Assembly: GCF_009733595.1 (NCBI RefSeq)
Contig: NZ_WOFH01000018.1
Coordinates: forward strand, 78,087-142,086
Reading direction: 5' to 3'
DNA length: 64,000 nucleotides
Source: Actinomadura litoris
Lineage (GTDB): Bacteria; Actinomycetota; Actinomycetes; Streptosporangiales; Streptosporangiaceae
The position numbers were made by a program, and so were the translations under genes. Positions within the stretch are counted from its first letter, which is position 1; the number at the start of each line of letters is the position of its first letter. This document shows positions 28,006 through 36,159 of the stretch, piece after piece. The notes under the pieces were generated by a model, which saw only the letters and a program-made list of their open reading frames with translations, did not search any database and had not been told where the DNA came from.

Positions 28006-29297
28006 CCGCGACGGTCTTCAACCTGCCCGACCTCGGCGAGGGGCTGACCGAGGCCGAGATCCTGGAGTGGAAGGTGGCGGTCGGCGACCCGGTCACCGTC
28101 GACCAGAGCGTCGTCGAGGTCGAGACCGCCAAGGCCGCCGTGGACGTCCCGATCCCGATCGCGGGCGTCGTGGCCCGGCTCTACGCCGACGCCGGGTCGG
28201 TGGTCGGCGTCGGCGCGCCGCTGATCGAGATCACCCTCCGGGAGGGCGCCGGCGAGCGGTACCGGGAGGAGGAGCGGGCCGGTTCCGGCAACGTCCTCGT
28301 CGGCTACGGGACGAGCGACGGCGCCTCCCGCCGGTCGCGCCGCCGCGCCGCCCGTCCGGAGACCGCGCCCGTGCCCGTGTCCGCGCCCGTGCCCGTGTCC
28401 GCGCCCGTGTCCGTGCCCGCATCCGTGCCCGCCCCGAAGCCGGGTGCCGAGGCGCCGCGGGTCATCTCGCCGGTGGTGCGGCGGCTGGCGAAGGAGCACG
28501 GCGTCGACGTCGCCGCGATCGAGGCGAGCGGGCCCGGCGGCGTCGTGCTGCGGCGCGACGTCGAGGCCGCGATCGCCAGGCCCGAGCCGCCGGAGGAGGC
28601 CCCGGACGTCGTGCGCATCCCGCTCAGGGGGACGCGGCGCGCGATCGCCGAGAAGCTCGTGCGCAGCCGCAGCGAGATCCCCGACGCGAGCACCTGGGTG
28701 GACGTCGACGCGACACCGCTGGTGGAGTTGAGGGAGCGCATCGGCCGCGCCGACCCGGACGCGCGCGTCGGCACGCTGGCGCTGCTCGCCCGGATCTGTG
28801 TGGCGGGCCTGCGGCGATACCCGCAGCTCAACGCCCATGTGGACGCCGAGCGCGAGGAGATCGTCCAGTCGTCCCGGATCCATCTCGGGTTCGCCGCGCA
28901 GACCGGGCGGGGCCTGGTGGTGCCGGTGGTCCGCGACGCGCAGTCCCTCACGCTCGCCGAACTCGCGGCGGCGCTCAGGCGGCGCACCGACGACGCCCGC
29001 GAGGGCCGCCTCACCCCCGCCGACCTCACCGGCGGGACGTTCACGCTGAACAACTACGGCGTCTTCGGGGTGGACGGCTCGAACCCCATCCTCAACCACC
29101 CCGAGGCCGCCATGCTCGGCGTCGGGCGGATCGTGGACCGGCCGTGGGCGTTCGAGGGCGAGGTGCGGCTGCGGAAGGTCGCGCAGCTCTCGTTCACCTT
29201 CGACCACCGGATCTGCGACGGGGGCGTCGCGGGCGGCTTCCTGAGGTTCGTCGCCGACTGCGTCGAGCGTCCCGAACTCCTCGTCACCCACCTGTAG
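28002..29297 (+). CDS. bkdC: Branched-chain alpha-keto acid dehydrogenase E2 (dihydrolipoyl acyltransferase)
   Basis: A 431-residue protein. The lipoyl domain (residues 1-78) has Lys44 in VEVETAKAAVDVP. A Pro/Val/Ser/Ala hinge (about 125-148) is built from PVPVSA repeats. The E3-binding domain (ISPVVRRLAKEHGVDVAAIEASGPGGVVLRRDV) and the catalytic CAT domain ending FTFDHRICDGGVAGGFLRF, with the acyltransferase His, follow. It transfers the branched acyl group to CoA. The GTG start overlaps bkdB. There is no E3 (lipoamide dehydrogenase) gene here, so the complex must use a shared E3. Its 3' end overlaps convergent paaR by 14 bp. Confidence 0.96.
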   Translation: MTATVFNLPDLGEGLTEAEILEWKVAVGDPVTVDQSVVEVETAKAAVDVPIPIAGVVARLYADAGSVVGVGAPLIEITLREGAGERYREEERAGSGNVLVGYGTSDGASRRSRRRAARPETAPVPVSAPVPVSAPVSVPASVPAPKPGAEAPRVISPVVRRLAKEHGVDVAAIEASGPGGVVLRRDVEAAIARPEPPEEAPDVVRIPLRGTRRAIAEKLVRSRSEIPDASTWVDVDATPLVELRERIGRADPDARVGTLALLARICVAGLRRYPQLNAHVDAEREEIVQSSRIHLGFAAQTGRGLVVPVVRDAQSLTLAELAAALRRRTDDAREGRLTPADLTGGTFTLNNYGVFGVDGSNPILNHPEAAMLGVGRIVDRPWAFEGEVRLRKVAQLSFTFDHRICDGGVAGGFLRFVADCVERPELLVTHL

Positions 29298-29919
29298 CGC
29301 GGGGGTTGCGCAGCCCGTCGAAGGCGACCTTGCTGATGGCGTCGGCGAGCTGCGCCCCGCCCGCGCGGCCGCGCGGGCGGTACCACTCGACGAGCGAGTT
29401 GACCAGGCCGAACAGCAGCCGGGCGGTGATCGCGGGGTCGATGTCGGGGCGAATGTCGCCCTCGGCCTCGGCCTGCGCGACCAGCCCGGAGACCAGCCGG
29501 TCGAACTCGCGGCGGCGGGCAAGCGCGCGCTTCTCGACGGCGGTGTTGCCGCGCACGCGCAGCAGCAGCGTGACGAACGGGAGCCGCTCGACCAGGACGG
29601 CGACGCTGGCGCGGACCAGGTGCTCCAGCCGGTCGATCGCGCGGCCCGGCGCGGCGGCGGCCTCCTCGGCGGCGGCGAACAGGCCGTCGAGGGCGCGGTC
29701 GACGGCGAGTTGGAGCAGTTCGTCCTTGCCGGTGACGTGGTGGTAGATCGCGGACTTGCTGATCCCGAGCCGCCGGGCGAGGTCGTCCATGCTGGTGCCG
29801 TCGTAGCCGCGCTCGTTGAACACCGTCACCGCGACCGCGAGCAGCCTCTCCCGGTCGTATCCGGGCCGCCCGCGCCGCCGGGTCGCGCGGCCGTCACCCA
29901 CCTCGCCCACCTCGCTCAC
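29284..29919 (-). CDS. paaR: TetR-family regulator of phenylacetate genes (PaaR-like)
   Basis: A 211-residue TetR repressor. The N-terminal DNA-binding domain has YDRERLLAVAVTVFNERGYDGTSMDDLARRLGISKSAIYHHVTGKDEL, a canonical TetR helix-turn-helix; a ligand-binding helical domain follows. It starts at the GTG 29919 without a ribosome site, 6 nt after a -10 GATAAT, so the message is probably leaderless. It is divergent from paaZ, and the matching operator lies over the paaZ promoter. PaaR proteins release DNA when phenylacetyl-CoA accumulates; this ligand is inferred from the family and context. Confidence 0.85.
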   Translation of the reverse strand: MSEVGEVGDGRATRRRGRPGYDRERLLAVAVTVFNERGYDGTSMDDLARRLGISKSAIYHHVTGKDELLQLAVDRALDGLFAAAEEAAAAPGRAIDRLEHLVRASVAVLVERLPFVTLLLRVRGNTAVEKRALARRREFDRLVSGLVAQAEAEGDIRPDIDPAITARLLFGLVNSLVEWYRPRGRAGGAQLADAISKVAFDGLRNPRATGG

Positions 29920-29925
29920 CGCGGC

Positions 29926-29931
29926 ATTATC
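29926..29931 (-). promoter_or_regulatory. -10 element of leaderless paaR
   Basis: TGC-GATAAT on the minus strand is an extended -10 ending 6 nt before the paaR GTG. Confidence 0.6.
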
Positions 29932-29988
29932 GCAGCAGGCGGCGGCCCGGCGGCCCGGCGCGGCCTTCTCAGCGGCCCGGCACCGAGG

Positions 29989-30016
29989 TACGATACTTAC
30001 TGAACGGACGGTCGGT
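29989..30016 (+). promoter_or_regulatory. paaZ promoter -10 and PaaR operator
   Basis: TACGAT (29989-29994) is a -10. It is followed at once by an imperfect 22-bp dyad (29995-30016) whose half sites are ACTTACTG and CGGTCGGT around a central CG. As I recall the 22-bp Corynebacterium PaaR consensus (half site ACTNACCG), this site has two mismatches in 16 fixed positions. Repressor here would block transcription start. Confidence 0.7.
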
Positions 30017-30062
30017 AATTCCACGACTCCGAGGGTTTTCCGAGGACGAGGAGGGCTCGCCC

Positions 30063-32114
30063 ATGGCTCCGCTGCCCAGCTACGTGTCCGGCGCCTGGCA
30101 CATACCGCCGGACGAGGGGGCGCCGCTCACCGACGCGGTGACGGGCGAGGAGATCGGGCGGATCTCCACCGCGGGCATCGACATGGGCGCCGCGCTCGCG
30201 CACGGGCGGCTCGTCGGCGGCCCGGCGCTGGGCGAGCTGACCTTCCACCAGCGCGCCGTCCTGCTCAAGGCGCTGGCCCTGCACCTGCGCGAGCACCGCG
30301 AGGAGCTGTACGCGCTGTCCGCGCGGACGGGCGCGACGCTCGCCGACTCGCGGATCGACGTGGACGGCGGCATCGGCGTCCTGCTGTCGTACGCGAGCAA
30401 GGGCAAGCGCGAGCTGCCGAACGACACCGTCCTGGTCGACGGGGACGTGGAGCCGCTGAGCAAGGGCGGCACCTTCTCCGGACGGCACATCTGCTCGCCG
30501 CTCCAGGGCGTCGCCGTGCAGATCAACGCGTTCAACTTCCCGATGTGGGGCCCGCTGGAGAAGTTCGCGCCCGCGTTCCTCGCCGGGATGCCGAGCCTCG
30601 TCAAGCCCGCGAGCCAGACCGCCTACCTCACGGCGCGGCTGGTGGAGCTGATCGTCGCGTCCGGCATCCTGCCCGCCGGGACGCTCCAGTTCGTCTGCGG
30701 CGACGCCGGCGACCTGCTCGACCATCTGACCGAGCAGGACCTCGTCGCGTTCACCGGGTCGGCCTCGACCGCGCTGCGGCTGCGGACGCACCCGGTGGTG
30801 GCCGGTCGGTCGGTCCGCTTCAACGCCGAGGCCGACTCGCTGAACTGCGCGATCCTCGGCCCGGACGCGCGTCCGGGGACGGCGGAGTTCGACCTGTTCG
30901 TCAAGCAGCTCGTCACCGAGATGACGGTGAAGGCGGGCCAGAAGTGCACGGCGATCCGGCGCGCGATCGTCCCGGCGGACCTGGTCGACGACGTCGCGCA
31001 GGCGGCGGGGGAGCGGCTCGCTCGCGTGACCGTGGGCAACCCGTCCAACCCGGACGTGCGGATGGGCGCGCTCGCCACGCTCGAACAGCGCGAGGAGGTC
31101 CGCCGGAGCCTGAAGGCGCTGACGGACGCCGGACGGATCGTGTTCGGCGACCCCGAGCGGGTCGAGGTGCTCGACGCCGACGCCGAGCGCGGCGCGTTCC
31201 TGTCGCCGGTCCTGCTGCGCGCCGACGACCACGGGCGCGCCGAGCCGCACGAGGTCGAGGCGTTCGGGCCGGTCGCGACGCTGCTGCCCTACTCCTCCAC
31301 GCGGGAGGCGGTCGCGCTCGCGGCCCGGGGGCGCGGCAGCCTGGTCGGCTCGGTCGTCACCGCCGACCCGGGCTTCGCGCGGCAGGTCGTGATCGGCGCG
31401 GCGCCCTGGCACGGGCGGCTGCTCGTGCTGAACGAGGAGGACGCGAAGGAGTCCACCGGGCACGGCTCGCCGCTGCCGACGCTGGTGCACGGCGGCCCGG
31501 GACGCGCCGGGGGCGGCGAGGAGATGGGCGGCGTGCGCGGCGTCATGCACCACATGCAGCGCACCGCCGTGCAGGGCTCGCCGTCGATGCTCACGGCGAT
31601 CACCGGGCGCTGGACGCAGGGCTCGCCGCGCGCGCGGGGCGACGTCCACCCGTTCCGCAAGCACCTGGAGGACCTGCGGATCGGCGACACGGTCGTCGCC
31701 GGCCCCCGCCCGGTCACGCTGGCCGACATCGAGCACTTCGCGGACTTCACCGGCGACACCTTCTACGCCCACATGGACGAGGAGGCCGCGCGGGCGAACC
31801 CGTTCTTCGGCGGCCGGGTCGCGCACGGCTACCTCGTGGTGTCGTTCGCGGCGGGGCTGTTCGTCTCGCCCGAGCCCGGCCCCGTCCTCGCCAACTACGG
31901 GCTGGAGAACCTGCGGTTCCTCGCGCCGACGTTCCCGGGCGACGAGCTGACGGTGGCGCTCACCGCCAAGCAGATCACCCCGCGCGAGAACGCCGACTAC
32001 GGCGAGGTCCGATGGGACACCGAGGTCACCCGGCAGGACGGCGAGGTCGTCGCGAAGTACGACGTCCTGACACTGGTGGCCAAGCGCGAGGCCGCCGAGC
32101 CGAAGGAGGTCTGA
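30063..32114 (+). CDS. paaZ: Oxepin-CoA hydrolase / 3-oxo-5,6-dehydrosuberyl-CoA semialdehyde dehydrogenase PaaZ
   Basis: A 683-residue two-domain fusion. Residues 1 to ~520 are an aldehyde dehydrogenase with catalytic Cys295 (AGQKCTAIR) and general base Glu256 (FNAEADSLN), the same numbers as in E. coli PaaZ. Residues ~540-683 form an R-specific MaoC-like hydratase with FADFTGDTFYAHMDEEAARANPFFGGRVAHGY, containing the catalytic Asp/His. The hydratase opens the oxepin-CoA ring made by PaaABCE, and the dehydrogenase immediately oxidises the reactive aldehyde. GAGGAGG precedes the ATG. It is the first gene of the paaZABCDE operon. Confidence 0.96.
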   Translation: MAPLPSYVSGAWHIPPDEGAPLTDAVTGEEIGRISTAGIDMGAALAHGRLVGGPALGELTFHQRAVLLKALALHLREHREELYALSARTGATLADSRIDVDGGIGVLLSYASKGKRELPNDTVLVDGDVEPLSKGGTFSGRHICSPLQGVAVQINAFNFPMWGPLEKFAPAFLAGMPSLVKPASQTAYLTARLVELIVASGILPAGTLQFVCGDAGDLLDHLTEQDLVAFTGSASTALRLRTHPVVAGRSVRFNAEADSLNCAILGPDARPGTAEFDLFVKQLVTEMTVKAGQKCTAIRRAIVPADLVDDVAQAAGERLARVTVGNPSNPDVRMGALATLEQREEVRRSLKALTDAGRIVFGDPERVEVLDADAERGAFLSPVLLRADDHGRAEPHEVEAFGPVATLLPYSSTREAVALAARGRGSLVGSVVTADPGFARQVVIGAAPWHGRLLVLNEEDAKESTGHGSPLPTLVHGGPGRAGGGEEMGGVRGVMHHMQRTAVQGSPSMLTAITGRWTQGSPRARGDVHPFRKHLEDLRIGDTVVAGPRPVTLADIEHFADFTGDTFYAHMDEEAARANPFFGGRVAHGYLVVSFAAGLFVSPEPGPVLANYGLENLRFLAPTFPGDELTVALTAKQITPRENADYGEVRWDTEVTRQDGEVVAKYDVLTLVAKREAAEPKEV

Positions 32115-32115
32115 C

Positions 32116-33045
32116 GTGGATCCGGAGAAGGGCTTCGAGCAGACGATCGAGCGCGACCAGCGGATCGAGCCGCGCGACTGGATGCCCGACCGGTACCGCA
32201 CGACGATGGTCCGGCAGATCGCGCAGCACGCCCACTCGGAGATCATCGGGATGCAGCCCGAGGGGGAGTGGATCACCCGCGCGCCCTCGCTGCGCCGCAA
32301 GGCGATCCTGCTCGCCAAGGTGCAGGACGAGGCGGGCCACGGCCTCTACCTCTACTCGGCCGCCGAGACGCTCGGCGCCGACCGCACCGACCTCACCGAG
32401 AAGCTGATCGAGGGCCGGCAGAAGTACTCCTCGATCTTCAACTACCCCACGCTGTCGTTCGCCGACGTCGGGGTGATCGGCTGGCTCGTGGACGGTGCCG
32501 CGATCTGCAACCAGGTGCCGCTGTGCCGCAGCTCCTACGGCCCCTACGCGCGGGCGATGATCCGGATCTGCAAGGAGGAGTCGTTCCACCAGCGGCAGGG
32601 GTACGAGCTGCTGATGACGCTGATGCGCGGGACGGACGCCCAGCGCGAGATGGTGCAGAACGCGGTGGACCGCTGGTGGTGGCCGTCGCTGATGATGTTC
32701 GGCCCGCCCGACGCCGACTCGACGCACACCGCGCAGTCGATGGCCTGGAAGATCAAGCGGCACACCAACGACGAGCTGCGGCAGCGGTTCGTGGACATGA
32801 CCGTCCCGCAGGCCGAGGCGCTCGGCGTCACGCTTCCCGACCCCGACCTGCGCTGGAACGAGGAGCGCGGGCACCACGACTTCGGCGAGATCGACTGGTC
32901 GGAGCTGAAGCGGGTGATCAGCGGCGACGGCCCCTGCAACGCCGAGCGGATCGCGACGCGCCGGGCCGCGCACGAGGAGGGCGCCTGGGTGCGCGCGGCG
33001 GCCTCCGCCCACGCCGCGAAGGCGAAGACGAGGGAGGTCGCGTGA
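32116..33045 (+). CDS. paaA: Phenylacetyl-CoA epoxidase catalytic subunit PaaA
   Basis: A 309-residue di-iron monooxygenase subunit that epoxidises the ring of phenylacetyl-CoA. Two ExxH iron motifs are visible: Glu72-His75 in KVQDEAGHGLYLYSAAE and Glu155-His158 in ICKEESFHQRQGYELL. WWWPSLMMFGPPD and MAWKIKRHTNDELRQRFVDM are typical PaaA segments. The GTG start lies 1 nt after paaZ. The stop overlaps the paaB ATG (TGATG). Confidence 0.97.
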   Translation: MDPEKGFEQTIERDQRIEPRDWMPDRYRTTMVRQIAQHAHSEIIGMQPEGEWITRAPSLRRKAILLAKVQDEAGHGLYLYSAAETLGADRTDLTEKLIEGRQKYSSIFNYPTLSFADVGVIGWLVDGAAICNQVPLCRSSYGPYARAMIRICKEESFHQRQGYELLMTLMRGTDAQREMVQNAVDRWWWPSLMMFGPPDADSTHTAQSMAWKIKRHTNDELRQRFVDMTVPQAEALGVTLPDPDLRWNEERGHHDFGEIDWSELKRVISGDGPCNAERIATRRAAHEEGAWVRAAASAHAAKAKTREVA

Positions 33046-33329
33046 TGGAGAAGGACTGGCCGCTGTACGAGGTGTTCGTCCGGGGGAAGCGGGGCCTGAA
33101 CCACGTGCACGTCGGCTCGCTCCGCGCGCCCGACGACGAGATGGCGCTGCGGAACGCGCGCGACCTCTACACCCGGCGCAACGAGGGCGTGAGCATCTGG
33201 GTCGTGCGGGCGCGGGACATCATCGCGTCCAGCCCGGACGAGAAGGACCCGTTCTTCGCCCCGAGCGGCGACAAGGTCTACCGGCATCCGACGTTCTACG
33301 ACATCCCCGAGAACGTCCCGCACATGTGA
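33045..33329 (+). CDS. paaB: Phenylacetyl-CoA epoxidase subunit PaaB
   Basis: A 94-residue small subunit. MEKDWPLYEVFVRGKRGLNHVHVGSL, MALRNARDLYTRRNEGVSIWVV and the C-terminal DKVYRHPTFYDIPENVPHM are typical. PaaB bridges the PaaAC heterodimers. The start codon overlaps the paaA stop by 1 nt. Confidence 0.97.
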   Translation: MEKDWPLYEVFVRGKRGLNHVHVGSLRAPDDEMALRNARDLYTRRNEGVSIWVVRARDIIASSPDEKDPFFAPSGDKVYRHPTFYDIPENVPHM

Positions 33330-33335
33330 GGTCCG

Positions 33336-34205
33336 ATGTCCTTCGACAACGCACTCGGCGCGATCACCGAGGACAACGACGAGGCCCGCTGGGCGTTCGG
33401 CACCGGTTTCCACGACCCGCTCGCGGGGATCGACGCGTCCGTCCCCGAGGGCGTCGACCGCGACGCCCTCGCCGCGTACTGCCTGATGCTCGGCGACGAC
33501 GCGCTGATCGCCTCGCACCGGCTCCAGGAGTGGTGCACGCGCGCGCCCGAGCTGGAGGAGGAGGTCGCGCTCGCCAACATCGCGCTCGACCTGATCGGGC
33601 AGGCGCGGCTGCTGCTCTCCCGCGCCGCCGCGGCCGCCGGATCGGGCGACGAGGACGAACTCGCCTACTTCCGGGACGCGTCGGGATTCCGCAACGTGCG
33701 GTTCGTGGAGGCCCCGAACGGGGACTTCGCGCACTGCACCGTACGGTCGCTGCTGTTCTCGACGTGGCGGCTCGCGCTGCTGGACCGCCTCACCGGCTCC
33801 CGCGACCCCGTCCTCGCGGCGATCGCGGCGAAGGGCGTCAAGGAGGTCGCCTACCACCGCGACCACGCCGCGCTGTGGACGATCCGCCTCGGCGACGGCA
33901 CCGAGTACTCCCACGGGCGGGCGCAGGAGGCGCTGGACGCCCTGTGGCCGCGGGCGGGCGAGCTGTTCGCGACCCACGGGGCCGAGCGGGCGATGGCGGC
34001 GGCGGGGGTCGGCGTGGACCCGTCCGACGTGCGGGAGGAGTTCGACGGCGTGCTCGCGCAGGTGCTGGCGGAGGCGACGCTGACCCTCCCCGAACCGGGC
34101 CCGACCGCCCTCGCCGGACGGGACGGCTCCCACACCGCCGCCCTGGACGACCTCCTCGGCGACCTCCAGGGCGTCGCCCGCGCACACCCGGGAGCGACCT
34201 GGTGA
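33336..34205 (+). CDS. paaC: Phenylacetyl-CoA epoxidase structural subunit PaaC
   Basis: A 289-residue ferritin-like subunit that pairs with PaaA but lacks a working metal site. DDALIASHRLQEWCTRAPELEEEVALANIALDLIGQARLLL and VKEVAYHRDHAALWTIRLGDGTEYSHGRAQ are the family blocks. A Gly/Ala-rich insert (AAAAAGSGDEDE) lies between helices. It begins 6 nt after paaB and overlaps paaD by 4 nt. Confidence 0.96.
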   Translation: MSFDNALGAITEDNDEARWAFGTGFHDPLAGIDASVPEGVDRDALAAYCLMLGDDALIASHRLQEWCTRAPELEEEVALANIALDLIGQARLLLSRAAAAAGSGDEDELAYFRDASGFRNVRFVEAPNGDFAHCTVRSLLFSTWRLALLDRLTGSRDPVLAAIAAKGVKEVAYHRDHAALWTIRLGDGTEYSHGRAQEALDALWPRAGELFATHGAERAMAAAGVGVDPSDVREEFDGVLAQVLAEATLTLPEPGPTALAGRDGSHTAALDDLLGDLQGVARAHPGATW

Positions 34206-34696
34206 GCACCCTTACGGCCAGAGCGGTGGCGGAGACCGTCACCGACCCCGAGCTGCCCATGCTGACGCTCGCCGAGCTGGGCGTCCTGCGGGACGTGCGG
34301 GAGGAGGCCGGGCACGTGGAGGTCCTCATCACCCCCACCTACACCGGCTGCCCCGCGCTGGACGCGATGCGCGACGACCTGCGGGCGCGGCTGGCCGAGG
34401 CGGGGCACCGCGACGTGCGGGTGCGGACCGTCCTCGACCCGCCGTGGACGACCGACTGGATCAGCGCGTCCGGGCGCGCCAAGCTCGCCGAGGCCGGGAT
34501 CTCACCGCCGGGCTCCGCGCCGCGCAGGGCGTCCGGCCCGATCCCGCTGTCCCTCGGCCCGACCCGGCGTGTCCCCTGCCCCCGCTGCGGCTCCGCCGAC
34601 ACCGCGCAGGTGTCGCGGTTCGGCTCGACCGCCTGCAAGTCCCTGCACCGCTGCGCCGCGTGCGGGGAGCCGTTCGAGCACGTCAAGGAGATCTGA
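34202..34696 (+). CDS. paaD: Phenylacetyl-CoA epoxidase maturation protein PaaD
   Basis: A 164-residue protein. The MIP18/DUF59 domain (VTDPELPMLTLAELGVLRDVR...TPTYTGCPALDAM) resembles iron-sulfur assembly factors, followed by a four-cysteine ribbon (CPRCGS and CAACG) plus a CKSLHRC element. PaaD is thought to help mature the iron centres of the epoxidase. The GTG start overlaps the paaC stop, and the paaE GTG follows directly. Confidence 0.95.
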   Translation: MSTLTARAVAETVTDPELPMLTLAELGVLRDVREEAGHVEVLITPTYTGCPALDAMRDDLRARLAEAGHRDVRVRTVLDPPWTTDWISASGRAKLAEAGISPPGSAPRRASGPIPLSLGPTRRVPCPRCGSADTAQVSRFGSTACKSLHRCAACGEPFEHVKEI

Positions 34697-35797
34697 GTGA
34701 CCGTCCTGGACACCGCGGGGGCCGCGCGGCGGCGCGGCGGCTTCCACCCGCTGCGCGTCGCGGACGTCGAGCGGCTCTGCGACGACGCGGTCGCGGTCGC
34801 CTTCGAGGTCCCGGACGAGCTGGCCGAGGAGTACGCGTTCACGCCCGGCCAGTTCCTCACGCTGCGGCGCCTCGTCCAGGGGCGGGAGGAGCGGCGGTCC
34901 TACTCGATCTGCGCGCCGGCGGGCGCGCCGCCGCGCATCGGCGTGCGGGAGATCCCCGACGGGCTGTTCTCCTCCTGGCTGGTCCACGAGGTGCGGGCGG
35001 GCGACGAGATCGAGGTGCTGGCGCCGGCCGGGACGTTCACGCTCGACGCCCCGGGCGTTCGCGGCGCGCACCACGTGCTGGTCGCGGCCGGGTCGGGGAT
35101 CACGCCGGTGCTGTCGATCGCCGCGTCCGTGCTGGAGGACCCGTCCGCCCGCGTCACCGTCCTGTACGGCAACCGGCGCAGCGGGACGGTCATGTTCGCC
35201 GACGAGCTGGCCGACCTGAAGGACGCCCACCCCGACCGGTTCGAGCTGGTGCACGTGCTGTCGCAGGAGCCGCGCGAGGCGGAGCTGTTCAGCGGGCGGC
35301 TGGACGCGGCGCGGCTGCGCGAGCTGCTGCCGCGGCTCGTGCCCGTCCACGACGTCGGGCACTGGTGGCTGTGCGGCCCGTTCGCGATGGTCGCCGGGGC
35401 GCGGGAGCTGCTCGGCGAGTTCGGCGTGCCGCGCGAGCGCGTCCACCAGGAGCTGTTCCACGTGGACGACGACGGGCCGCCGCCCGCGCCGGTCCGGGAG
35501 CGCGGCGCGCCGTCCGGGCCGTCGAGCGAGGTGACGGTCGTCCTGGACGGCCGCTCGACCACCATGACCCAGCCGAGGGACGCGACCGTGCTGGACGCGG
35601 CCCAGCGCGTCCGGCCCGACCTGCCGTTCGCGTGCAAGGGCGGCGTCTGCGGGACGTGCCGGGCCCGGGTCGTCGAGGGCGAGGTCCGGATGCGCCGCAA
35701 CTTCGCGCTCGATCCCGCCGAGATCGCCGCCGGATACGTCCTGACGTGCCAGTCCGTCCCGACCACCGAGCGGCTCACGATCGACTACGACGGCTGA
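34697..35797 (+). CDS. paaE: Phenylacetyl-CoA epoxidase reductase PaaE
   Basis: A 366-residue NADPH-dependent reductase passing electrons to PaaA. The FAD domain has RRSYSICAP, the NAD(P) domain has VAAGSGITPVLSIAASVL and WWLCGPFAMV, and the C-terminal plant-type [2Fe-2S] ferredoxin has Cys313, Cys318, Cys321 and Cys351. The GTG start follows the paaD stop with no gap. It is the last gene of the operon. The ligase PaaK and the later beta-oxidation genes paaF/G/H/J are not in the window. Confidence 0.97.
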   Translation: MTVLDTAGAARRRGGFHPLRVADVERLCDDAVAVAFEVPDELAEEYAFTPGQFLTLRRLVQGREERRSYSICAPAGAPPRIGVREIPDGLFSSWLVHEVRAGDEIEVLAPAGTFTLDAPGVRGAHHVLVAAGSGITPVLSIAASVLEDPSARVTVLYGNRRSGTVMFADELADLKDAHPDRFELVHVLSQEPREAELFSGRLDAARLRELLPRLVPVHDVGHWWLCGPFAMVAGARELLGEFGVPRERVHQELFHVDDDGPPPAPVRERGAPSGPSSEVTVVLDGRSTTMTQPRDATVLDAAQRVRPDLPFACKGGVCGTCRARVVEGEVRMRRNFALDPAEIAAGYVLTCQSVPTTERLTIDYDG

Positions 35798-35863
35798 TAC
35801 AGGTGACAAACAGCCCTGAACGGGCACAAGGGCCCCTACTACACCTCGGAGGAGGCGGGACCC

Positions 35864-36151
35864 GTGACCATCACAGGGATCATCACCGCGATCGTCATCG
35901 GGGCGATCATCGGTGCGCTCGGCCGGCTGCTGCTGCCGGGCAGGCAGCCCATCGGCGTGCTGCTCACCGTCGCCATCGGCATCATCGCCGCGCTGATCGG
36001 CACCGCGATCGCGCAGAAGGTCGGGGTGAAGACCACCGACGGCATCGACTGGATCGAACTGGTCCTCCAGGTCGGCCTCGCCGTCGTCGGCGTGGCCCTC
36101 GTGGCGGGCTGGAAGCAGCGGGGGCGAGGACGCGGCGCCGGCACCCACTGA
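35864..36151 (+). CDS. GlsB/YeaQ/YmgE-family small membrane protein
   Basis: A 95-residue protein with three hydrophobic helices (ITGIITAIVIGAIIGALGRLL, IGVLLTVAIGIIAALIGTAIA and WIELVLQVGLAVVGVALVAGW) and a basic tail, the transglycosylase-associated protein pattern. These are general-stress membrane proteins of unknown mechanism. The GTG start follows GGAGGAGG. It is convergent with the ECF41 gene, 8 bp apart. Confidence 0.9.
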   Translation: MTITGIITAIVIGAIIGALGRLLLPGRQPIGVLLTVAIGIIAALIGTAIAQKVGVKTTDGIDWIELVLQVGLAVVGVALVAGWKQRGRGRGAGTH

Positions 36152-36159
36152 GGCCGCCG

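Noticed and set aside
28365..28440. Tandem repeats in bkdC as a separate repeat element
   Set aside because: They encode the Pro-Val-Ser-Ala hinge between lipoyl and E3-binding domains, normal for E2 proteins.
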